This document shows positions 46,623 to 58,177 of a stretch of 64,000 nucleotides of DNA, piece after piece (the first letter of the stretch is position 1; each line of letters starts with the position of its first letter). The position numbers and the translations under genes were made by a program. The DNA is from Lumbricus terrestris. Lineage: Eukaryota > Annelida > Clitellata > Crassiclitellata > Lumbricidae. The DNA lies in contig OX457038.1 of NCBI GenBank assembly GCA_949752735.1, forward strand, positions 26,106,956-26,170,955, written 5' to 3'. Under the pieces are notes generated by a model. The model did no database searches. It was not told the DNA's origin and was given only the letters and a program-made list of their open reading frames with translations.

Positions 46623-46735
46623 CACACCAGCAGCAGCATCAGCAGCAGCAGCAGCGTCATCATCACCACCACCAGCAACAGCAGCAGCAGCAGCTGGTAC
46701 TAGCAGCATAAAGGTCGTCGCTATCATCATCTGCT
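46623..46735. repeat. CAG/CAC-rich trinucleotide tract
   Basis: Imperfect CAGCAG and CATCACCAC units. Confidence 0.9.
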
Positions 46736-46825
46736 GCAGGTGTGGTGAATCGTGACGTCTTGCCAATTGTCTTCTGCTGCTGCTGCAGCTGTCGACGTCG
46801 ACCTTTCGACTACGACGACGACAGT

Positions 46826-46955
<130 letters not shown>

Positions 46956-46969
46956 CCATCATCCACCCC

Positions 46970-47861
46970 CGCAGACCCTGCAGCTCCTTCCTTTCAGCAC
47001 AACAAAAGGCACACTGTTTATGATGTCAGCCAACTTAATCGGAAATGCAATCCTAAGACCATCATACACGTATAGTAGTATATAGCCTACATATCATACT
47101 GTTTATACATGTATGTGTATGCGTGTGTGTGGGTGCTACCAGGAATCTTACAAATTCCTAGACCTAGGGGGACGTTTGAAGGATTTGTATGTCTGTAAAG
47201 ACACGAATATGTTTGAGTACACCCACGGATATTAACTGACTTACGAGGATGCGAAGTTTTCTCTTTATACACATAAAAAATTATACAAGGCCATGGGCCA
47301 AATACCGAACGTAGGTCCACTCACTATCTGACATTGCAAGAGTTCTGTTGTTTGGCAGTTGTTATTATTATGTCTCCTCTGGTTACGGCTGATTAGTGCA
47401 TTTAGTGGCTGTTATTTACAAGCGTTATACTAATAAATATGTAGGCCTACCCCTACCTAATTATATATCTGCCATGAACGAGGGCGAGGACGATTTGAAA
47501 TGAAGGTTGTGTAGAGTGCAGACAATATCAATCAACGCTCGGGTCTCCGCGTGTAGGACTTAATGGTTGGCAGAACCAAAGCAACGGCAATAAATATATA
47601 CGATAGGCATATGCATTGGTCAGAGCAAACACATGTACCGGTAATGTCGAATGAAGAGCTGCATGCAATGCTACATCGGTAAAAAGGATCCGTATACGAC
47701 CTGCGACGTCAAAGACTTGGAGATGGCATCATTGGCATGCACGGCATTTCGAGGAGAAATGATGTTCACTTAGCAAACACTGTCCAACGAGACTGACTAG
47801 TCCATGCACACATCAATGAAATGGAATGATGACTGACGATGCATTGACACACGGTGAACTA
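46970..47861. other. No gene recognised
   Basis: Mixed unique sequence; a few TAGGCCTA words; no exon supported. Confidence 0.35.
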
Positions 47862-48846
47862 TCAAAGGGCGACTTTGAAAGGGCAACCATCAAAAAGACG
47901 TTGCTTATTTAAAGGTGCCTCTCTCAAAGGGCGCCGATCAGAGATTCTTTAAAAAAATTAACACTGCACAACCTCTTATTTTCATTCCCACCCACCATGG
48001 TTAGGCCTATTGGTTAATTATTTAAAATAGGATGACAACGAACATTTATAACTATTTCTTTATTGCGTAAAATGTTTATAGGCCTACAGCTCAAAAACTT
48101 CATTTAGAACTAGAACTGCCCTTTTAGTGTAGAACTGCATGATAAGAAAATCCCCTTGCGCCGAATAAAAGAGCTCGCCGACAAAGACGTCGAAATGTTG
48201 AAATCTTATGAGAAATGGAACCTTATAACAGCCGTAGTTAGGCCTATGTAGGCCTATTTAAATGCCAATTACGACTAACATGGATTTAGACAAAAAAAGC
48301 GATTAAAATGTTGAACTCTTTTATAATAAATCAAACTTTATTTTAGTTGAAATGCTATTAATTGGATGTCAATTGAAGTAATGTCTGTTTTTTTCAAATT
48401 TTGAGATGCAGATTATGAGATACCGGGCCCGGGTAGGCTACTCGGAGTAGTCCATGTTGCCGTAATCTACAACTAGGCTATACGGTATTATGCGTTTGGC
48501 AACTTCCTTTTAGATTTCATTCAGTTCTAACGATGTTGACCCGACACGAATTGCTCCAACTTCATGGTACTGAGGCTCTGTTCTGTCTTCAATCTGTCAC
48601 TGTCCTTGAACCACTGCGAATGTTCGATTGTCGCGAAGCTTAGCATCGTCCGAACAGAGTAGGCCTAATTACAATACACCTTCAATCCTGTATTTAAGCC
48701 AGAATCCATTGCCACGAATTTTCTCTCCATTTCGATTGTCACCTTTTTGTTTGCGCAATTGCGCGCCCTATTGATCGGCGCCTTTTCAAACAGGCGCTTT
48801 TGTAAGCGGCGCCCTTTTGAACTCGTCCGTTTTATGGTCACCCTTA
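47862..48846. mobile_element. Foldback-like element with AAAGGGCGCC repeats in both arms
   Basis: The left arm (about 47864-47940) contains AAAGGGCGAC, AAAGGGCAACC, AAAGGTGCC and CAAAGGGCGCCGATCA. The right arm (about 48770-48846) read in reverse contains AAGGGTGACCAT, AAAAGGGCGCCGC and AAAAGGCGCCGATCA in matching order. About 830 bp lie between them. No transposase or target duplication was identified. Confidence 0.6.
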
Positions 48847-50091
48847 TAATGGGATACTCTGACAAACTATTGCCAGAAACTAATAATTATGGATCGGCAC
48901 AAACAGTGAATCGAAAATCGTTATAATACTATGGGGTTGTGTTTTTGTCTGGCGATGTGTTGGGACTTTCAGCAGTTAGGCGCACAAAACACTACACATT
49001 GATTCAAGTGTCTCATCACGGTCATGCGCATTTTGTCCAGCTAGGCAGCTATTATGTTACACATGCGTAGTCTATTGCAGAGTCTCACAGTCTGAATGGT
49101 GGATGGATGGATCCAGATTTGACGATCGATGGCCTATGACAACAGAGGCCGTTGCCCTTGAAAAAAATTGTTTGGAATATTACAGCAATAATATGCCAAA
49201 ATTCTGAATGGTCTGCCTTAGAATAATTCGCTTTGCCTGATATAGGCCTACGTCACTTGCTGTATATGTAGGACTAGGCTACGCTGTGGATGGATTAGTT
49301 TTCTCGCACGTCAAGTTGCCAACCATATATACATCAAACGCCCATTTCTTGATTGTGGTTTGTAGACGAATATTTAGGATTTTTAGAATTTATTCGTATG
49401 CTCAACGAAAACAGAACAGTATTCGCTGAATATGCATGCTTATTGTTTAGATTCATGTAGTAAACGTATCAGTGACGTTCGAAGTTTCCGTCTCATGTAA
49501 CCAATGTACACCAAAGATGCAGACGTCGGTCTAGTCAAGGTTAAATGTCGACAGATTTCCTATACACTGCCTAACTTCGATTTTATATTGGGACATCTTA
49601 AGTCTCTGTAGCCTAGTATATAAGAAAACAACACAGAAGAACTACATTCAAATTACATGTAATTAGAATATCTTGGTAACAAAAGAATTTGGACACTGGC
49701 AGATTCAGTTGGAATAAGACTGCGAATAAATGCAATGAACCTCATCCTTCAATAATAATGATAATAATACCAAACAAAATTTTAACGACAATTTACATGG
49801 TGCCGTAACACGGCTGTACAGCTACACGGGCATCAATAGATGTAGGCTACTCACCATGGGACTAGAAGATAGACAATTGAGACACCGGATATGAAGTTCA
49901 TAAATATTATGTGTATGCATGCTGTAGAAAATATGCGTTTAATCAGAAAACCTCTAACTTGCGGAGAATTGACCTAATGGGGAAATTGCAGGAAAATGTC
50001 TGGAGATAATGTCCAGGGGTAAATGTCCAGAGTGAGATGTCTCTGGAAACTGTCCTCAACAACCGACTGACTGTTCTCCGTTCTTGTCATC
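48847..50091 (-). other. 3' flank of the phosphatase gene
   Basis: Probable 3' UTR and downstream region of the gene ending at 50092. A minus-strand AATAAA lies at 49394-49389, about 700 nt past the stop, and is a possible polyadenylation signal. No other gene is visible. Confidence 0.35.
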
Positions 50092-50732
50092 TTAGATCGG
50101 AGACAGAAGAGGACTGCTGTGTGAAACGACGGTTGGCGACAGTTTGAGTCCAGCTGCCACTGATGAGAAGTCGAAACCGAAGCCCGCTTGTTTCGTACAC
50201 GGCGTCATTGGAACAGTTGATGAAGAAGACGGCAGACTGAACGACAGCGAAGTGGGTCGAGGTCGCTTACGTGACTGCGAACGCTCCTCAGCGGCGACCG
50301 TCCCCAGAGGCGGAGGAGGAGGAGGAGGCAGCATCATGACCTTTGAACTGTCTAGCACGTGACTGGAATGGGATGTGGGCGAATGTTCTGGTACGCCTCC
50401 GCATGGCTGGAGTCTGCAGGAGGCGCGTGCGTGGGCCTGGAGGGTGGTGCACCGACCGGCGGCGACGGGTGGGTCCCTCTTGCGGTCGGAGGTGGAGGAG
50501 CAGTAGAAGGAGGAGGAGGAGGAGGAGAGAAGAAGGCTCTCGAACTCTGCCAGTTGTCGCATGAAGTTGAGGTTGGGCGAGATGAGGTGTCGCCTGGCCT
50601 TCAGGTAGTCGTGGGCGTCGTCAAGGGTGAGGTGGAGAGAGAACATGAGGTAGGCCATGCAGATGGCTGGGGACCGACTGATCCCAGCCAGACAGTGCAC
50701 CAGAACCTTCCCTCCAGACAGACGAACGTTCT
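50092..50732 (-). CDS. DUSP: DUSP (MAP-kinase phosphatase) exon 4: catalytic loop and C-terminal tail
   Basis: This exon finishes the dual-specificity phosphatase domain. After an acceptor AG at 50734-50733 it continues exon 3 in frame with ENVRLSGGKVL. It then carries the signature VHCLAGISRSPAICMAYLM: HC(X5)R with nucleophile Cys about residue 383 and Arg about 389, followed by Ser. DDAHDYLKARRHLISPNLNF and QLAEFESLL follow, closest in wording to the DUSP1/4/5 C-terminal helix. A low-complexity Ser/Pro-rich tail of about 130 residues (with PPPPPPP and basic SRKRPRP) runs to the TAA at 50094-50092. Vertebrate DUSP1/4 tails are much shorter. The catalytic residues are intact, so an active phosphatase acting on ERK, JNK or p38 is expected. 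Confidence 0.93.
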
Positions 50733-52071
50733 CTACAATACATAATATACATCAGCAACGAATCAGCACTCAACAACACTCAACGCAGTCAGTCACTAAT
50801 TGGATGGAGACTAATTGACCACAAGAGAACTCCGCATTGTTGTATATGCCTTTGAGAAGTACATAATAGCAGAGACATTGTGCACATGTGCAACTGCCTG
50901 TATAAACTTACAACAGCCGCCTCTTACAGTGACGTAAACTATGAGCAACAACTTTAACCTTTAACCTTAGATAGCGAAGTCCAGGTTTATTAAGAACGCA
51001 TCAATTTCTTATGGGGATAATTTTTTTTACAGAAAACAACACTGCTACTAAAGGTGATGTTTTTTGTTAGCAGGCAAACAGGTGGGATGAACAGACAGTC
51101 AAAAAGACAGGCAGAGAGAGAAACAGAAATAAGCAGGTGGCCTATTAAGGGGTCGTACGTTAACTAGGTCAAGAAAATTGGGGAGCGGGCTAGAAAAAGT
51201 TTGAGATTCTTGACAAGAGGGAACGGGATTGTTCAATACAAACTGAGATCAACAATGCAACTAATGAAGTGCTATGTTCTGCAATAAATAAAATTCAAAT
51301 GATTCACATAAAATTAATTAATCCTTAACCGGTTGCCACCCTCCCTCCCTCACCCAATTTACGCAGACCCTTTAGAATGGTTGCTTAAAATCAAATAATG
51401 ATATGGTGAACTGTGAATTGAATTTGACATTCTAGGCTTTGAATGACTAAGACGAGGATGGCATGGACTTGTTTGATATTGCAGTCTCACTAGATGATTA
51501 ACAATGACAAGTCAGTTGTTATTCTCATTATCACAATACAGTTAGAGTTAGCTTCACCGCATGATAATGTGAGCAACAAGACAATTGACAGCTATAAATA
51601 TTTAGTCCTTTTAATATTACGCCTTTAATTAGGCAAAATTTTCATAAAGTTTAAATTAATTTCCGTTAGAGTCAGAGAAATTCAGAAAATGGAAATTATT
51701 TGTGACATAATTTTAATAGTGTTTTTGAATGTTTAACAGTTGTTGACAAGGCCCTTCGGAGGACGGGCGTCAAAATTGCCTAAAATAATGTTGACGTAAT
51801 ATCATTAATGGACGACCTCTAACCCACGTAGGTCTAATAGTAGGAATAATATAAACGTTCTCGTATACCAACTAGTTTTTTAATTGTGGCTGTTGATGGG
51901 CAGTTCAATTTGCGGAAGTTAAACATGTAATTAAGAGGTGGAGAGCGGAGGAGACAACGCGAAGCAAGAGAGATCGTTGCTATGGGAATGAGGTCGACGA
52001 CACGTCACGAGTGACGAGTCTCACGACGGCAGACGATCGCTGTCGTGGGTCGGTGGCCTTCAAAGCTTATA

Positions 52072-52700
52072 TAAGGAGGAGGAGGAGGAGGAGGAAGAGG
52101 AGGAGGAGGACGAGGAGGAGGAGGAGAGGAGGAGAAGGAGAGGAGGAGGAGGAGGAGAGGAGGAGGAGGACGAGGAGGAGAAGGAGAAGAAGGAGGAAAA
52201 GAGGAGGAGAGGAGGAGGAGGAGGAGGAGAGGAGGAGGAGGAGGAGAGGAGGACGAGGACGAGGAGGAGAAGAAGAAGAAGGAGGAAAAGAGGAGGAGGA
52301 GAGGAGGAGGAGAGGAGGAGGAGGAGGAGAAGGAGGAAGAGGAGGAGGAGGAGGAGGAGAAGGAGGACGGGGGAGGAGGAGAAGGAGGAGAAGGAGGAGG
52401 AAGAGGAGGAGGAGAGGAGGAGGAGGAGAGGAGGAGGAGGAAGAGAAGGAGGAGGAGGAGGAAAAGAGGAGGAGAAGGAGGAGAGGAGGAGGAGGAGGAG
52501 GCGGAGAGGAGGAGGAGGAGGAGGAGAAGGAGGAGCAGGAGGAGGAGAAGGAGAAGGAAGAGGAAAAGGAGAAGGAGGAGGAGGAGGAGGAAAGGAGGAG
52601 AAAGAGAGGAGGAGGAGGAGAGGAGGAGAGGAGAGGAGAGGAGAAGGAGGAAGAGGAGAAGGACGAGGAGGAGAAGGAGGAGGAGAGGAGGAGAGGTGGA
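52072..52700. repeat. 630-bp polypurine (GGA/GAA) tract
   Basis: Almost uninterrupted purines on the plus strand (GGAGGAGGAGGAAGAGGAGG style), with isolated C at intervals as GGACGAGG. It lies in intron 3 of the phosphatase gene, where the coding strand is polypyrimidine. Long open frames in all registers are repeat artefacts. Confidence 0.97.
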
Positions 52701-52854
52701 GGACAGAGAAGTCACGTCGTCCACGCAACCGTCTCCAACCGATCGATGACCACTCTGACGCCCACACACACCAAACCTCTGCGGATGCATCAGTCAGTCG
52801 TCTTGTGTGTGCATGGCCGTGCGTGGGTGGGTGGCCGCGTCTAAGAATCTACAG

Positions 52855-52984
52855 CAGCGGCAGCAGGGGCAGCAGCAGCAGCAGCAGCGGTGGCGGCTTT
52901 TATTACCGTCTTCCGACGCAGTGAAGAAAGCGGAGGAGGAGGAGGAGGATTGAATGAAGTGAATGTTCTGGGTCGATCATTCAA

Positions 52985-53025
<41 letters not shown>
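52855..53025. repeat. CAG/GGA trinucleotide tracts
   Basis: CAGCAGCAG runs at 52870-52888 and 52989-53023, with a GGAGGAGGA run between them. Intronic. Confidence 0.9.
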
Positions 53026-53617
53026 GCTGCCCATCTCTTTCAGCAGAAATACCGATGTCAACGCGACAGTATTGTGCATAGAATAGATTAGTATGTGCAC
53101 GTGCTTTCTAGCTATTCGCGTGGGAGGCTGAGGAGGTCAATAAACGTCTAGTGCGCCGCTCATCTCAATGGAATTTTATGGTGTTATTGGAATGGCTGTG
53201 GAATGGGTGGAATGGAATGGGTCGGTCATTGCATTGCAGCTGTGGCTGAAGAAACGCCGCCCACGAAAGTCATACACGACAACTGCACCTGTTTATTCAT
53301 TCATTCATTCGAGTATTTACATTGTACCTCTTCAAGGACAACACTCAGAGGCGCTTCCGACTCCAGCACGGCCAAAAAACGGGTCCCACGTGCTTATAGA
53401 ATGTGTCAGAGGGTGACCTAGTTTAATACTTGCATCTGATGCAATGAAGTCAACACATGGCTAATTGGTCATGCTGCTCTAAATAAAAAATGGTATTTGT
53501 AAATAACCTTTACTCTGCAGTAAACTCACAGGGACAATTATAATCGAGCATCATTTGATGCAATGTATAACAGAGGATATTCACAGTATACCTTAGTCGC
53601 CATTAACGTATAAGCAG

Positions 53618-53951
53618 CAGTGGTTCCCAACCTTTTTTGACTGTAGGGCCACTTTTTCTAAGTTGGAGGATACGAGGGTAACTTTTCTTGGTTGAAGGAC
53701 ATTATGGGCCACAAGGCTAAAATTTAATTAACTATAGAAGCATATAAAATTGCTATAATTGATTCAAAAATATAATGTTTTGATGTTATTTATAAATGTC
53801 AAAACAACGTAAAACAAGTTGTAATAAAACAAATTATGTGTTCTATCCTGTCGAATTTTTCAATATTTTTTAATTCTTTCAGAGATGAGGGCCATTTTCA
53901 TAGGTCTGGCGGGCCACTTTTGGCCCGCGGGCCATGGGTTGGGGACCACTG
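53618..53951. mobile_element. hAT-type MITE of the CAGTGGTTCCCAACC type (334 bp)
   Basis: The ends are CAGTGGTTCCCAACCTTTTT and GGTTGGGGACCACTG, a terminal sequence well known from hAT elements in many animals. The interior has GGGCCAC/GGCCCGCGGGCC near the right end and is otherwise AT-rich. The flanks GTATAAGC and GTATAGGG suggest a decayed 8-bp duplication. It lies in intron 3 of the phosphatase gene, 27 bp from exon 3. Confidence 0.88.
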
Positions 53952-53977
53952 GTATAGGGCCTACTATTGTAGCTTAC

Positions 53978-54209
53978 CGATGAATTCAATGGCTTGAGGG
54001 AATTTGCCCCTGATGTCGGATGTAGCACTGTCAGCGATTGGCAGGTTCATGTGACAGAAGACGTCAGTTGGCAGCGGACTGACAGGCAGGCAGCTACCTT
54101 CTGCCACGTTCAACAGCGCCAGAATCTCCAGTTTTCTCAGTCGATCTTCCTGATGCGCATGGTAGGCGTTACCAAGATACAGCCATGGTAGGATCTCTGT
54201 TGGATCCCC
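53978..54209 (-). CDS. DUSP: DUSP exon 3: N-terminal half of the phosphatase domain
   Basis: The acceptor TTTTCCAG is at 54211-54210 and the donor ATCG|GTAAG is at 53978/53977. It encodes residues 293-369, beginning GDPTEILPWLYLGNAYHA, the classic start of the DSP domain in typical MAP-kinase phosphatases. LEILALLNVAEG follows, then LPIADSATSDI with the likely general-acid Asp at about residue 352, and it ends IRGKFPQAIEFI. Phase is 0 at the acceptor and 1 at the donor, and both match the flanking exons. Confidence 0.93.
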
Positions 54210-54226
54210 CTGGAAAACAAAATGAC

Positions 54227-54397
54227 ATAATGCTTACAGGGCCTACAACGGGTATCTGAGATGGGTATAGGTGGGGGGTGGCACATGGACAATGGACATC
54301 TCTACACAAATTTCTCTGGTGAGGATTTGACCCATGGCCTGTCGCGTGACAGTCAAGCATGCTAACCACTAGACTACAGTGCACCCTCCAGGTAAGA
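54227..54397 (-). mobile_element. tRNA-Asp-like SINE, family C (intron 2)
   Basis: Read on the minus strand it begins GGGTGCACTGTAGTCTAGTGG with TTAGCATG (A-box region). An anticodon-arm-like CTGTCACGCGACAG (loop as in tRNA-Asp GTC) and then GGGTCAAATCCTC (degenerate B box) follow. An unrelated body continues about 80 bp further, and there is no acceptor-stem closure. That fits a tRNA-derived SINE more than a tRNA gene. Confidence 0.6.
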
Positions 54398-54689
54398 ATA
54401 GAAGTGAAAAACCAATTTTTCTCTAGAGTCAGTTCTTTTAACATTGTGAGATGAAAGTTAAAACTTTTGACATTAGTTACACGGAATAATTCAAGTAAAC
54501 ACGAACAGTCAAATTCAACAACCTCTGGATGATACATCCCGCATTTTGGACCATCATATACTGGAAAACTCTTCCATTAACGTTTTGCTACATTGCACCG
54601 CATGCAGTCCGGAAAACATTTTCTAAAAACTTCTAAATTAGATATGTTGGGTAACATTGTGATGTTCTTGTTATGTGCTATATAAATGG

Positions 54690-55110
54690 TCATGTACATA
54701 CATACACATACATACACATACATACATACATATGCATGTACACACATACGCACATAACTACATATGTACAATTGTACATGCATACATACATACATACATA
54801 CATACATACATACATACATACATACATACATACATACATACATACATACATACAATACATACATACATGCATACATGCATACATGCATACATGCATACAT
54901 GCATACAATCCATACATGCATACATGCATACATGCATACATGCATACACACATACACACACACACACACACATAAATCCATACATACATACACATAAATC
55001 CATACATACATACTCATAAATCCATACATACATACATGCATACATACGTACATACATACATGATACATGCATACATACGTACATACATACGTACATACAT
55101 AGATACATGC
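54690..55110. repeat. (ACAT)n microsatellite
   Basis: CATACATACATA units with GCATACAT variants and a short (CA)n segment near 54956-54972. It lies in intron 2 of the phosphatase gene; open frames across it are artefacts. Confidence 0.97.
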
Positions 55111-55277
55111 ATAAATATATGCACGAATTCATACTCAGCCCGATAAACCCTCTTGCAATGTTGTCAATTGGTGCTATTAATAAATGCTTGTGTGCAATTA
55201 TTCAAACTTTAGAGCTTGAGCAGATATTTTCTTGAAGCTGATGCTCTTAAAGTATCACAATAATCAAAGTGTGGAAG

Positions 55278-55320
55278 ATGGACGGACGGACGGACGGACG
55301 AACGGACGGACGGACGGACA
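55278..55320. repeat. (GGAC)n microsatellite
   Basis: About ten ACGG/GGAC units in intron 2, close to exon 2. Confidence 0.92.
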
Positions 55321-55360
55321 GTTGAATAAAGCAGCCAAACTATGCAATTGAAAATCCTAC

Positions 55361-55671
55361 CTTGTCTTTGGAAGAGTGCCACTTGACCGTGTCAAAGGCC
55401 TTCAAAGTCTTTTGCTGCCCCTCAAATATTTCTGCAATAATCTGCTGATTACAGTTGACTGATTGACATGCTTCGCTGACGTTCTGTGCTGAAATTCCCA
55501 CCGCTCTTCTTACATTTGATGCGTGGACTCCTGAAGAAGATGACGATGACGAAGAGGATGAGGAGGAGGAGGATGACGGCGACATTGTTGATGACACTGC
55601 GATCGTATTAGTTGAAATAATCTCTGAGCTGATGATATGTTGATGTAGATTAGAAAAACAATCGAAGCCAC
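55361..55671 (-). CDS. DUSP: DUSP exon 2: interdomain linker
   Basis: The acceptor TTTCACAG is at 55673-55672 and the donor GACAAG|GTAGG is at 55361/55360. Its first codons complete FLNGGFDCFSNLH with exon 1, the position where vertebrate DUSP1 reads a GGY-x-AFS motif. This homology in wording supports the splice. A polyserine run (about 13 Ser) and a linker without known motifs (HASNVRRAVGISAQNVSEA, then KTLKAFDTVKWHSSKDK) follow. At about 104 residues the linker is several times longer than in vertebrate relatives. Length is 311 nt, phase 1 in and phase 0 out. Confidence 0.85.
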
Positions 55672-56447
55672 CTGTGAAACATATTTACATTTATCTACAT
55701 AACTCTGCAGTTTCAAAGATTCACAGAGATTCTTTGTGAAACTAAAACACTCATCTTTTATGGGATGCTGTGTTTTGCACCTGCAGGGTGCAAAGAGTGC
55801 TGCATCCCTGTACTGGGACAAGTAGGCTACAAGCATGCAATACTGTCCAAGTAAATGTACTTACAAACCAAACGCTTATAGTCTTAATTGAGTTATTGCA
55901 AAGCAATTGTAAAGTAATTTTAATTTGCATAGCAAAGTACATGTTCAAATATTGAGGGTATACAAGCCGCTACACCTGTTTGACCTCTGCCATATGTTAG
56001 GTAAGAGTAAAGCTTGATGTGTCATTGAATTAATTTTCTTCGTGTATCCGGGCATTCGCGCAATAGGCGTACATGTATACTGGGATTTGTTCATATTGAT
56101 ATTTGTTGTGAGAATAAAGTCCAGGTGAGATCTTAACAAGGCAACATTAAGTTGAAGACGGTGAGCAAGGAGTTGCAAATGCCTTCAGTCAAAAGTCAAC
56201 GTCTAAGGTCATGCATTGAACACGTGAATCGGTGATTTCTGAGCCGAAAGATGAGAGCTGAAACATCTGCTGAGCCAGACAGGAGTTCATGGCCTTACAC
56301 GAATTATATCTGTCACCTTGAGCCACGAGTTATTATTGGTCACAATGAAACAACAGAAGCTGGTTTATCCACCGACATATAGATCAAGACATTAATGAAG
56401 CGTATATTGCATTCTCTTTCTAACGCGACATTCACGTGCATGCTTAC

Positions 56448-57012
56448 CATTCAAAAAGAAGATGTTTCTGACGAGGTAGCGTGGCAAAAGATTACACAGA
56501 CTTTCCAACACAAGACGAAGATCGCTCTTCGGACTGTTCTCATCACCCGACGGAAGAACCCCTGCCGAGCGTCCCCCGTCCAAGCACCTCTCCTCCTTCA
56601 GTTCAGGACCGACATCGATCAACAGACCATCATCATCCGTGGATGATCTGGTCGAGTCGTCGTACACAACAACCACACCGTATTTTCCAGCCGCTAGTCG
56701 ATCCCGGCTGTCGGGACATCGGATAATGTTCTCCAGGGGGACCCTCCTCGATCCGCAGCGGCGTCGGACGATGGGCGGACAGTGGACGTTGTGAGCGGTC
56801 AAGATGTGTCCGGCATTGAACGCAAGGAACGACCGACTGTCGATGAGAAGGACGGACGACGAGGAGGAGGACTGGTGCAGCGGTCGGAGACGGTCATCTT
56901 CGAGCATCTTCCGTAGTTGATCTGCTTCCATCGGTCGAACTAAGACGGGGTTAATCTTCTCCATCATCATCTTCTCCATCTTCATCATCGTCCTCTCGTC
57001 ACCATCGAACAT
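56448..57012 (-). CDS. DUSP: DUSP exon 1: rhodanese/CH2 MAP-kinase-binding domain
   Basis: It starts at ATG 57012-57010 (A at -3). An in-frame upstream ATG at 57069 would add 19 residues and cannot be excluded. It encodes residues 1-188: Met/Lys-rich leader; rhodanese-like CH2 domain with LLIDSRSFLAFNAGHI (56-70); kinase-interaction motif IVRRRCGSRR (81-90); GKYGVVVVYDDST (109-121); a Ser/Asp/Gly-rich loop; LRLVLESLC; and NIFFLNG at the donor AATG|GTAAG. The order and wording match nuclear MKPs (DUSP1/2/4/5), which bind MAPKs through the arginine motif and dephosphorylate the TxY loop. A four-exon structure is also that of vertebrate DUSP1. Total inferred length is 582 residues against roughly 370-395 in human DUSP1/4. 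Confidence 0.92.
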
Positions 57013-57424
57013 CGTCGCTCTGAGCAACGGACACAACCGACGACTATAATACAATGAAATTCCGAACAATGCGTGGGATGAGCACCACGTGCGACGCGCC
57101 GAGACCGCTGCTGCTGCTGCTGGTGGTGGTGGTGACGATGCAGGCTATCAGGCAGGGCGATGCTCACTATTGGCCACGTATGCAACGTTGCGTGCGGCCA
57201 CTGCCCAAGATTCAACGGCAGCAGCAGCACAACTGGAGTTAATTGGTCAGTTCTTATCGATCGGGGATTCCACAAACGCCTACGTTCAATGCAGCCACAA
57301 CAGCAGCAGCAGCAGCAGGAGGCGAGCACAGGCGCAGTACGGATGCTGCTGCCATTGATAAATCACGCGATGGCCTCAACGATGTCCTCTGCGAATTATT
57401 CCAACTATTGAGGCCAGCACGCAC
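57013..57424 (-). promoter_or_regulatory. Putative 5' UTR/promoter region of the phosphatase gene
   Basis: Upstream of the first exon and GC-richer than the surroundings, with short CAG/TGC runs (57107-57132 and 57300-57320). Called from position; no core promoter element was identified with confidence. Confidence 0.35.
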
Positions 57425-57464
57425 ACATGCACACATACACACGCATACCTAAACACAAACATAC

Positions 57465-57515
<51 letters not shown>

Positions 57516-57701
57516 GATACACATACTTAAACACAAACCCTCGCGCACACAGACTCACACTCAAACACACACAGACCCACTCAAACACACGCGCACACAA
57601 CACACACACACACACACATGCACACTCAAACACACACACTTAGACACACAAACACACGTATACACACACACTCAAATACACACACACACACACACTCAAA
57701 T

Positions 57702-57734
<33 letters not shown>

Positions 57735-57760
57735 TAAACACACACGCAAAACCTAAGGAC
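57425..57760. repeat. (CA)n compound microsatellite
   Basis: CACACA runs interspersed with CTCAAACACA and GCACACA variants over about 330 bp; pure run at 57470-57512. Confidence 0.96.
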
Positions 57761-58177
57761 AAACGCGCGGGATAGCACAGCTTCTTTTACTCACAATCAA
57801 TGACATGTGCACGATTACTACTGGATTCCGACTGATATGTTGTTCGGCTGATTAGCTCAGCACATCCTACCTACATGATGTTCGGATGTTCCTACGCACT
57901 AATTGATCGCAAAGACGACAGACTGCAGCATGCTTCGTATCAATGAATCACGACGACCGCGTCTCTCCAATCCAATGACAGCGCGCACCTCCGCGCGAAG
58001 AAATAGTTCCGAAGATTTGGCCGCCTACCGAGGAAAGGGTCGTCCTTCTACCGCCAAACCAACATATTTTGATATTTTCCGTACCATAACCCAGTTTATT
58101 TGCCCGATTCGACTTAGTCTTGCTTCTTCGATCACCAGCCAGTCATTTCAGAAATCGCTAGCAGATGGAGATGAGCT

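Larger units (their letters stand above)
50733..53977 (-). other. DUSP intron 3
   Basis: A 3.2 kb intron between GTAAG at 53977 and the acceptor at 50733. It holds the polypurine tract, CAG tracts and a hAT MITE described separately; about 50745-52000 looks unique and non-coding. Confidence 0.8.

Noticed and set aside
52005..52844. Long open frames on both strands (poly Arg/Glu/Gly and Ser/Leu/Pro)
   Set aside because: Produced by the polypurine tract inside the phosphatase intron; no start, splice or family support.
54300..54397. Possible functional tRNA-Asp gene
   Set aside because: Degenerate B box, no matching acceptor stem and a non-tRNA 3' body; treated as a SINE head.
54577..55132. 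Similar Cys/Met/Tyr-rich and His/Thr/Ile-rich ORFs
   Set aside because: Artefacts of the ACAT microsatellite in phosphatase intron 2.
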